From Planctomycetota bacterium (GTDB taxonomy: Bacteria; Planctomycetota; UBA1135; UBA2386), in the NCBI GenBank assembly GCA_003235605.1, contig QJVU01000082.1:1-5891 (forward strand): a DNA stretch of 5,891 nt, given 5' to 3'. Both the position numbers and the translations under genes were made by a program. The notes beneath the pieces were generated by a model that was not told the origin of the DNA, searched no databases, and worked only from the letters and a program-made list of their open reading frames with translations. Below, piece by piece: positions 1-4,798 of the stretch; position 1 is the stretch's first letter, and each line of letters begins with the position of its first letter.

Positions 1-696
1 ACGTTCACGAGGTTCAGCTTCGCCACCGTTACGGGCACCAGCACCTCCTTGGCCCCGAACCCGATCGGCTTCACGGTCCCTTTCCAGCAGCCTTTCCTCT
101 ACGTCCCGCTGGCGAACAACCACTTCTGCTGGGAGTGGCGGCACAAGACCGCGTCGACCGCGTCGTTCATGTTCGCAGATGCACAGCTGAACCGCAGCTC
201 CCGAGGCATCTTCAAGGCCTCGGTCGGAAAGGGCTGCGGTACCGCCAACTCCTCGGCCAACGTCGTGCCGGTGAGCAATACAGCCTTCGACTACGTTACC
301 CAGCTGCTCGGCGCGCCCGCCGGCGCCAGGGCGTTGATGATGGTCGGCGTGCAACGGCAGCACACGGCGTTGCCGGGCTGGTGCAGCTCGCTGGAGCTCG
401 TGCCGGTGGTCCATGTCTACGGCACCACCGACACCAGTGGCAACTGGACTGTCCAGGGGCCGCTGGCGTCCTTGGACAACACTGCCAGCTTCGAGTTATT
501 GGTGCAGTACGCCTTTGCCGACAACAACCAGCCGTTCGGCATCGGCCTCTCGAACATGTCCGTCTTCCAGACACCGCTGCGCACGCCGCCCCTGATTTCG
601 CGGGTCTACACGGCGAGCAACGCCACCAACGCCGAGGCTGCCACCAGTGGCACCACCGGCAAGCTCTTCGGCCTGGTCGTCGGGTTCCTGCAGTAG
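1..696 (+). CDS. Secreted planctomycete-type paralogous protein, 5'-truncated
   Basis: The reading frame is open from base 1 to the TAG at 694-696, giving 231 visible residues with no start in the window. An in-frame TTG at 49 is not taken as the start, because the residues before it (FTRFSFATVTG) still align with the complete paralogue at 1975-3057 (FHKISFSSVTG). By that alignment about 129 N-terminal residues, including the expected signal peptide, lie upstream. Conserved landmarks, in visible-residue numbering, are HFCWEWRHK (Cys43), VGKGC (Cys79), LPGWC (Cys128), VQYAFADN and a terminal GLVVGF. The biochemical function is unknown; the three cysteines and the beta-rich, Thr/Ser/Gly/Asn-rich composition fit an exported beta-sandwich protein (inference). 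It converges on the next gene with 28 bp between stop codons. Its close similarity to the 1975-3057 product indicates local duplication. Confidence 0.85.
   Translation, partial: TFTRFSFATVTGTSTSLAPNPIGFTVPFQQPFLYVPLANNHFCWEWRHKTASTASFMFADAQLNRSSRGIFKASVGKGCGTANSSANVVPVSNTAFDYVTQLLGAPAGARALMMVGVQRQHTALPGWCSSLELVPVVHVYGTTDTSGNWTVQGPLASLDNTASFELLVQYAFADNNQPFGIGLSNMSVFQTPLRTPPLISRVYTASNATNAEAATSGTTGKLFGLVVGFLQ
121..148 (+). repeat. 28-bp exact direct repeat, copy 1
   Basis: This stretch is identical to 2473-2500 and encodes HFCWEWRHK in the truncated + paralogue. Identity stops at both edges, while the surrounding genes are similar but clearly diverged. It reflects shared ancestry plus strong constraint or gene conversion, not a mobile repeat. 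Confidence 0.85.
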
Positions 697-719
697 CACC
701 AGTAGCAAGTGACTGCAGG
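687..719. terminator. Inverted repeat between convergent genes, possible bidirectional terminator
   Basis: A perfect 8-bp inverted repeat, CCTGCAGT (687-694) and ACTGCAGG (712-719), is separated by 17 bases. It covers the stop codon of the + gene ending at 696 and sits in the 28-bp gap before the stop of the - gene ending at 725. The position suits a shared terminator, but there is no T-tract on either strand and the loop is long, so a classical intrinsic terminator is not demonstrated. Chance occurrence is possible. Confidence 0.3.
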
Positions 720-724
720 CGTGG

Positions 725-1873
725 CTACCGCCGGAACTCGGCGACCAGGCCGTTGCTCTGGATCGAGCCGGTGGTGGGCAGAGTGGTCCCAAACGACGTG
801 GCGTAGACCCGCCTCGTGGGCCAGGCGGAGCTGTATGGGATCGAATGGTCGAGGCCGTTGCTGGTCTTGAGCTGCCCCTGGTCGTTCACCGCCCACTGGG
901 TGCGGAAGCGCAACCCTGCAAGCGAGGCCGACCAGGTGTACGGGACCGTGAAGGTCGTCGTGGTCGATGCCGGCAGGTAGAGCAGCAGGCTGATGTTGAG
1001 GAAGCAGCCGCCGCCGAGGCTGATCGGCAGCGGTTTGCCGCCATAGTTCGGACTGGTGACGCCGATGGCGACCAAGGGGCTGCCGCTCGTCGGTCCGTTG
1101 GCCAGGGTCTCGCTGAGACGCGTGGTGTTGGTGGAGCCGCTGGAGGCAAGCGAGGTGGTGTTTCCCGATATCGCGCAGCCCTGGCCCACGACGCCGGCGA
1201 CGTGGGTGGAACCCGGACCGCGCTCGAAGAAGTGGGTGGGTGAGTTCGACGAGTTGGACTTGATGTAGACCTGCCACATCAGAGAGCTCTTGCCGAGATG
1301 GAGGTAGGTGGAGCTGAAGCTGATGGGGGAGTCGAACGGCGCCGGTGGAGTGCTGAGCGAGCCGCGGGCTGGCCAGCTCACCGTGCCCTTCAGCACGAGC
1401 GTCTTCTGCCCGGAAGGTTTCCAGTTGTTCGTGAAGGTCGTGCTGATGCCGCTGGAGGTGGTCGCGGCCTCGCCCAGGGTCAGCTCGACGTCGTAGCTGC
1501 GGGCGGCGTAGCTCTGGGTGTAGTAGTGGCGGAAGGCCATACCCTTGAGCGCCAGGACCTGCGTGCCCAGATCGTCGTGGATCTGCTGGCAGAACTGCTC
1601 CGCTGACAGGAAGCCGCCCCACGGAATCGAGTTGTTGATGCCGCCATAGGCGTTCGTGAGGCCAGCCGGGGACACGATGCTGGATTGGGACCGCAGCGGG
1701 ACCGTGGACAGGCAGGCACAGATGGCGACGGACAGGGCGACGCCAGTGAGCATGGGACGCTCGATGGGATGCTTGATGGGACGCTCGATGGGATGCTTGA
1801 TGGGACGCTTGACGGGACGCTTGACGGGATGCTTGACGGGATGCTTGATGGGATGCTTGATGGGATGCTGCAT
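725..1873 (-). CDS. Divergent secreted paralogue with tetrapeptide-repeat N-terminus
   Basis: With the ATG at 1873-1871 the product is 382 aa. Residues 2-41 are ten tetrapeptides of the form (K/E/Q)-(H/R)-P-(I/V), followed by a hydrophobic signal-peptide core (about 42-60) and then SPAG (68-71), QIHDD (97-101), STTFTNN, GQGC (Cys233), GGGC (Cys290), RTQWAVND and a final NGLVAEF. SPAG, IP-W, QIHD, the STTF-T/S-N segment, the two G-x-GC-like motifs and the GLV-x-x-F ending are shared with the 1975-3057 product, so this is a distant member of the same exported family; its function is unknown. Start choice is uncertain. GTG at 1927 gives 400 aa and lacks a clear ribosome site. ATG at 1873 has a weak GAG 8 bases upstream. 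ATG at 1753, inside the last repeat, gives 342 aa and leaves no basic residue before the signal core. I prefer 1873 because signal peptides usually need an N-terminal positive charge, which only the repeat supplies. Confidence 0.8.
   Translation of the reverse strand: MQHPIKHPIKHPVKHPVKRPVKRPIKHPIERPIKHPIERPMLTGVALSVAICACLSTVPLRSQSSIVSPAGLTNAYGGINNSIPWGGFLSAEQFCQQIHDDLGTQVLALKGMAFRHYYTQSYAARSYDVELTLGEAATTSSGISTTFTNNWKPSGQKTLVLKGTVSWPARGSLSTPPAPFDSPISFSSTYLHLGKSSLMWQVYIKSNSSNSPTHFFERGPGSTHVAGVVGQGCAISGNTTSLASSGSTNTTRLSETLANGPTSGSPLVAIGVTSPNYGGKPLPISLGGGCFLNISLLLYLPASTTTTFTVPYTWSASLAGLRFRTQWAVNDQGQLKTSNGLDHSIPYSSAWPTRRVYATSFGTTLPTTGSIQSNGLVAEFRR
1751..1870 (-). repeat. Ten-copy 12-bp tandem repeat at gene start
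   Basis: Ten head-to-tail 12-bp units lie at the 5' end of the minus-strand gene. Read on the minus strand the consensus is AAGCATCCCATC (K-H-P-I). In gene order the units encode QHPI, KHPI, KHPV, KHPV, KRPV, KRPI, KHPI, ERPI, KHPI, ERPM. Interior units differ only by A/G at unit positions 1, 5 and 10; the two edge units also carry A-to-C (first unit, position 1) and C-to-G (last unit, position 12, creating an ATG). Units 7-8 and 9-10 form a 24-bp duplication differing in one base. The bases just before the array (GAAATACCCATG, encoding EIPM) resemble a decayed eleventh unit. Since 12 is a multiple of 3, copy-number change keeps the frame. All six frames are open through the array, so its coding role rests on the downstream gene. 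Confidence 0.95.
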
Positions 1874-1974
1874 GGGTATTTCTCGAGCTTGGGCCGGAAC
1901 GTGGCCATGGTACTGGGAATTCGGCACAATGGGGTGCTCTGACCCGACGCCACTCGTTTTCCGGAGACTCCACG
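1874..1974. other. Divergent intergenic region
   Basis: This stretch of about 100 bp separates the - gene starting at 1873 from the + gene starting at 1975 and should carry promoters for both. I see no convincing -35/-10 pair on either strand. The only clear signal is the GGAG at 1963-1966 for the + gene. If the - gene starts at the GTG at 1927, the region shrinks to 47 bp. Confidence 0.5.
1963..1966 (+). promoter_or_regulatory. Ribosome binding site for the 1975 start
   Basis: GGAG lies 8 bases before the ATG at 1975. It supports 1975 over the in-frame ATG at 1987, which would shorten the basic start of the signal peptide. Confidence 0.65.
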
Positions 1975-3057
1975 ATGACCCTGCGCATGCCGGTTCGGTT
2001 CCTGTCGACGCTGACCCTCTTGGCCGCAGCCCTGGGCGCCCAGACCCCGAAGTTCGTCTACTCGCCTGCCGGCGCCGAGCTGGTGCCCGGGGGCGGTGGC
2101 AACACCATCCCGTTCTGGAGCACTTCCGGCACCTACCAGCAGATCCACGACTACGATGACATGGTGCGAGCCGGTCGCGGTGGACCCATCGTGATGAAGG
2201 CGATCGGCTTCCGCCCCACTGCCAATGCCACGCTCACCGGTCGCACCTGGGAGCTGCAGTTGAACATCGGCAACACGACGGTCAGCTCCCAGAACATGAG
2301 CACCACGTTTTCCACCAACCTCGGCACCGCGCCGAAGCGTGTGGTGGGAGATCAGCAGAACCCCTTCCACAAGATCAGCTTCAGCTCCGTCACGGGCTCC
2401 GGAACACCGACCCAGCCTGGCGTGATCATTCCCTTCACCGCGGCGCACATCTACGTTCCCGTCAAGGGCACGCACTTCTGCTGGGAGTGGCGGCACAAGA
2501 ATGCCAGCCTCAACACCACCATGTCGATCGACGCGATTCAGGGCAGCTCCCACCGCGGCCTGATCAAGCCCTCTGTCGGAACCGGTTGTTCCGGAGCCAC
2601 CAGCAGCGTCGGTTTCGTACTCTCCCGCATCGCGATCTCTTTCAAGGCGTCACTGATCGGCGCCCCGGCAAGCGCCAAGGCCCTGATGATGGTAGGCCTG
2701 CAAAAGAAGCAGACCATTCTGCCGGGATGGTGTGCCAACCTGGAGACGGTGCCCCTGCTGCATGTCTTCGGCAATGCCGACTCCACCGGACGTTGGGACT
2801 ACGTCGCCCCCATGTCGGTGTTCGCGGGCATTCCGACGTTCGAGATGCAGGTCCAGTACGCCTTCGCCGACAACCGGCAGCCCCTCGGCATCGGATTGTC
2901 GGACCTGGGTGTCTACCAGACTCCCCTGCCCGGAGCATACAACATCTCCAGGGCATACAAGAGCACGGCCTACAGCACCAGCAACGGCGACGAGACGGCG
3001 ACCACGGCCACGGGCACGACGGTGAGCTACGGCCTGGTGGTGGCCTTCCAGCAGTAG
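1975..3057 (+). CDS. Secreted planctomycete-type protein, complete paralogue
   Basis: The product is 360 aa and begins MTLRMPVRF, followed by a hydrophobic core and a likely signal peptidase site near ALGA-Q (residues 20-23), so it is predicted to be exported. After cleavage come SPAG (30-33), a Gly-rich turn and QQIHDY (55-60), a beta-rich middle with STTFSTN (109-115), FCWEWRHK (168-175), VGTGC (Cys205), LPGWC (Cys253), VQYAFADN (293-300) and GLVVAF (353-358). The second half follows the gene ending at 696 almost motif for motif, and the whole outline matches the minus-strand gene between them. The three cysteines 169, 205 and 253 are shared with the truncated copy; disulfide bonding is possible but unproven. 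No catalytic motif or named domain is recognised; a structural, adhesive or cell-surface role would be a guess. A lipoprotein gene follows after 23 bp on the same strand and may be co-transcribed. Confidence 0.88.
   Translation: MTLRMPVRFLSTLTLLAAALGAQTPKFVYSPAGAELVPGGGGNTIPFWSTSGTYQQIHDYDDMVRAGRGGPIVMKAIGFRPTANATLTGRTWELQLNIGNTTVSSQNMSTTFSTNLGTAPKRVVGDQQNPFHKISFSSVTGSGTPTQPGVIIPFTAAHIYVPVKGTHFCWEWRHKNASLNTTMSIDAIQGSSHRGLIKPSVGTGCSGATSSVGFVLSRIAISFKASLIGAPASAKALMMVGLQKKQTILPGWCANLETVPLLHVFGNADSTGRWDYVAPMSVFAGIPTFEMQVQYAFADNRQPLGIGLSDLGVYQTPLPGAYNISRAYKSTAYSTSNGDETATTATGTTVSYGLVVAFQQ
2473..2500 (+). repeat. 28-bp exact direct repeat, copy 2
   Basis: This is the second copy of the stretch at 121-148, in the same reading frame of the complete + paralogue (residues 167-175). 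Confidence 0.85.
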
Positions 3058-3080
3058 CCGTTCAGGCATGGTGTCTGGGG

Positions 3081-3998
3081 ATGCGTAGCCACAGTCTGTG
3101 CGCCGTGCGCGCAACCCTGCCTCTCTCCCTGACGCTTCTGCTCTGCGGCTGCGCCGGGCTGCCGCGCCGGAGTGATGTCCTGAACCCGCTCGGCTGGCCG
3201 GCCAAGCTGTTGTCCGGGGCAGGCCTTGCCGCGGCCGACAGCGGATTGCCGTTGCTGCGGGAGACCGGGCGCCTGCTGCAGGCGGTGGGGGAGCTCGCGG
3301 AGTCACCGGCGATGTTCTTGGAGGGCGTGGTCACGGTCGACCACGAGCTCGTCGGCGGTTCCGCCAAGCAGCTGGTGGTGGGGACCGGAGCGACCCTCAC
3401 CGCCACCTACAACGTCCCATTCTTCGTGATCCCCGGGCAGAACATCGATCTCGGGCGGGATGCGGCGGTCGTCAACGAGGCGCTGGCCTACATGGAGTCC
3501 CTGCCGCCGAAAAAGTGGCGCTTCCACCCTGGCGATGCCCGGGAGGTCATCTTTCCCCCGGGCACCCGCGTGCGCCGGTCCGGCGGCAACCTGATCTGGA
3601 CGATCCCGGGATACGGGGAGGTGCTGCAGGCCGCGGAAGGCAACGTGCTGTGGCATCTCGCGCAGTGGGCGGTCGGGACCAACTTCCCGGCGCAGGAGCG
3701 TAGCTGGGGGTTCGTGGTGCGTAGCAAGTGCAGCTGGGATGGTTACTCGCAACGGCACCGGGTGGAGACCATCTGCCACGAGTTCTACCACCAGCACATG
3801 CAGATGCGGGAATGGCTCCAGGGCTGGACCGTGGTCTACTGGCCGGCGTACCTGGCCACGTTCCCGTTCACGGGGTGGCACGGTCATTGGGCGGAGATGC
3901 GGAGTGGCCACGCGGCAGGGGTCGTGGACCGTGCGCTGGCCGATTGGGAATCCCGACAGGCCAGCGCCGGCAGCCGAACCTGGCAACTGGGCAGGTAG
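3081..3998 (+). CDS. Putative lipoprotein with HEXXH metallopeptidase-like motif
   Basis: The product is 305 aa. The N-terminus (MRSHSLCAVR, then a Leu-rich core) ends in LCGC (21-24), a plausible lipobox with Cys24 as the lipidated residue; Cys at -2 is not typical. Residues 25-110 are helical-looking and unrecognised. Residues 233-237 are HEFYH, an HEXXH zinc-site motif, followed by a Trp-rich hydrophobic stretch (WTVVYWPAYLATFPF) and then HWAEMRSGH with Glu272, 35 residues after the second His. That spacing would suit the third ligand of a gluzincin-type site. Cys217 and Cys232 just before the motif could form a disulfide in the envelope. Zinc binding and peptidase activity are inferred only; small HEXXH proteins of unknown function are common. 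The frame is open far upstream, but the earlier part overlaps the preceding gene; ATG 3081 is the first start that yields a signal sequence. No strong ribosome site is visible, only a GGGG abutting the ATG. It lies 23 bp after the secreted-protein gene. Confidence 0.8.
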   Translation: MRSHSLCAVRATLPLSLTLLLCGCAGLPRRSDVLNPLGWPAKLLSGAGLAAADSGLPLLRETGRLLQAVGELAESPAMFLEGVVTVDHELVGGSAKQLVVGTGATLTATYNVPFFVIPGQNIDLGRDAAVVNEALAYMESLPPKKWRFHPGDAREVIFPPGTRVRRSGGNLIWTIPGYGEVLQAAEGNVLWHLAQWAVGTNFPAQERSWGFVVRSKCSWDGYSQRHRVETICHEFYHQHMQMREWLQGWTVVYWPAYLATFPFTGWHGHWAEMRSGHAAGVVDRALADWESRQASAGSRTWQLGR

Positions 3999-4029
3999 CC
4001 AGGCAGCGGCCGCCAGGGACGTCGCAACC

Positions 4030-4731
4030 TCAGTCGCGGCTGCTGGCCAGCAGTATCAGGATGTGCTTGAACAGGATGATGAGGTCCACGAGCAACACGC
4101 AGGCCGCGCTGACCCACATGGTTGTGGGGTAGCGGCGCAGGATGTTGCTGGTGTCCCAGAGGATGTAGCCCGCGAACAGGGCGACGATGAACACCGAGTA
4201 CCAGATCCCGGGATACCAGCCGAAGATCCAGCTGGCCAGGACGATGCCGAGGGCCAGGAACAGGCCGATGCTCAGGATGCCTCCGAGGAAGGAGAAGTCC
4301 TTGCCGCTGTAGAACACGTAGGCGGTCAGACCTATGAAGACCACCGTCGTCAGGATCGCAGCTTGGGCGATGAGGTTCGGGCCGTGTGCCGCCGTCAACA
4401 TGAGGACCACGGGGGCGACCAGGAGGCCGAACAGGAAGTCGAAGGCGAAGAACGCCACCAGGTTGATGCCTGGCTTTTCCGCCACGGCGTGGACCAGCCA
4501 GGAGCCGCCGAGGAGGAGGACCAGGGGGATCCAGAAGCTGCTCCAGAGACTCGCCATCAGTCTGGTCACCGGCTCGATCGTTCCGCAGGCAAGCAGCGTG
4601 GCGGCAAAGACCAGGATCCCCACGGTCAGGAGGCCATAGGTCTTGCGGAGGAAGATCGCCCGTTGTGTGGCCGGCGCGTCTGCCGCGAAGATCGTGTCGT
4701 CGGTGATTGCGTAGGGGTTGGTTTCGGCCAT
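4030..4731 (-). CDS. Bax inhibitor-1/YccA family membrane protein
   Basis: The product is 233 aa, the usual length for bacterial BI-1 (TMBIM/YccA/YetJ) proteins. After a short cytoplasmic N-terminus (MAETNPYAITDDTIF, then RAIFLRKTYGLL, typical of the family) come about seven hydrophobic segments: roughly 33-50, 62-82, 91-112, 121-140, 147-168, 176-192 and 206-229. The family signature is present as LWDTSNILRRY (191-201) and LLVDLIILFKHILILL (213-228). Asp193 and Asp216 match the two aspartates that form the pH-sensitive pair in the Bacillus YetJ calcium-leak protein (family knowledge), so a proton-gated cation/calcium leak in the inner membrane is the likely role, unproven for this group. The frame continues upstream to 4797, but the ATG at 4731 gives the canonical N-terminus and has AGAGGAG just before it, only 2 bases from the ATG. 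A symporter gene ends 67 bp upstream on the same strand. It converges with the lipoprotein gene, with 31 bp between stops. Confidence 0.95.
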   Translation of the reverse strand: MAETNPYAITDDTIFAADAPATQRAIFLRKTYGLLTVGILVFAATLLACGTIEPVTRLMASLWSSFWIPLVLLLGGSWLVHAVAEKPGINLVAFFAFDFLFGLLVAPVVLMLTAAHGPNLIAQAAILTTVVFIGLTAYVFYSGKDFSFLGGILSIGLFLALGIVLASWIFGWYPGIWYSVFIVALFAGYILWDTSNILRRYPTTMWVSAACVLLVDLIILFKHILILLASSRD

Positions 4732-4769
4732 GGCTCCTCTCGGTTCGAAGTCAGCAGTCCGGACGCACC

Positions 4770-4797
4770 ACGATAGCTCCGTTCCAGGCTCTGGCAA
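4770..4797 (-). promoter_or_regulatory. Candidate promoter of the BI-1 gene
   Basis: On the minus strand TTGCCA (4797-4792) and TATCGT (4775-4770) are separated by 16 bases. They match 5 of 6 and 4 of 6 positions of the sigma-70-type consensus. Transcription would start about 30 bases before the ATG at 4731, inside the 67-bp gap after the symporter gene. This is a visual match only; read-through from the symporter gene is equally possible. Confidence 0.35.
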
Positions 4798-4798
4798 G

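Noticed and set aside
49..696. TTG at 49 as a true start of the first gene.
   Set aside because: Residues encoded by 1-48 still align with the complete paralogue, no signal peptide follows the TTG, and the open frame runs to the window edge.
1751..1870. The repeat array as a CRISPR array, iteron origin or operator cluster.
   Set aside because: Units are contiguous 12-mers without spacers, no cas or replication gene is nearby, and the units are in frame with a coding sequence.
1889..1930. Sigma-70-like promoter for the gene at 1975 (TTGGGC-N16-TACTGG or the CACAAT hexamer).
   Set aside because: Each hexamer pair matches the consensus poorly; no better than chance in this sequence.
1685..1942. 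A + strand frame reading the array as LDGM/LDGT repeats, resembling a low-complexity repeat protein.
   Set aside because: The array is open in all six frames because its unit is 12 bp. Outside the array this frame shows no recognisable protein, and it lies opposite the signal peptide of the minus-strand gene.
606..1988. A 460-codon minus-strand open frame overlapping the middle paralogue in another frame, with SHQA/SHRA repeats.
   Set aside because: It has no signal peptide or family motif, its Arg/Pro/His-rich composition is typical of GC-rich shadow frames, and it covers the better supported gene at 725-1873.
1480..2553. A 357-codon minus-strand open frame containing IPSS/VPSS repeats.
   Set aside because: It runs antisense through the start of the secreted protein at 1975 and only reads the 12-bp array in another frame; no homologous motif.
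3999..4045. A possible hairpin terminator between the convergent lipoprotein and BI-1 genes (CCAGGCAGC pairing with GCTGCTGG).
   Set aside because: The stem needs a bulge, the loop is long and there is no T-tract; too weak to annotate.
3739..4776. A 345-codon + strand open frame opposite the BI-1 gene.
   Set aside because: It is an Asp/Glu/Gln/Arg-rich antisense shadow of a membrane protein whose family signature is clear on the other strand.
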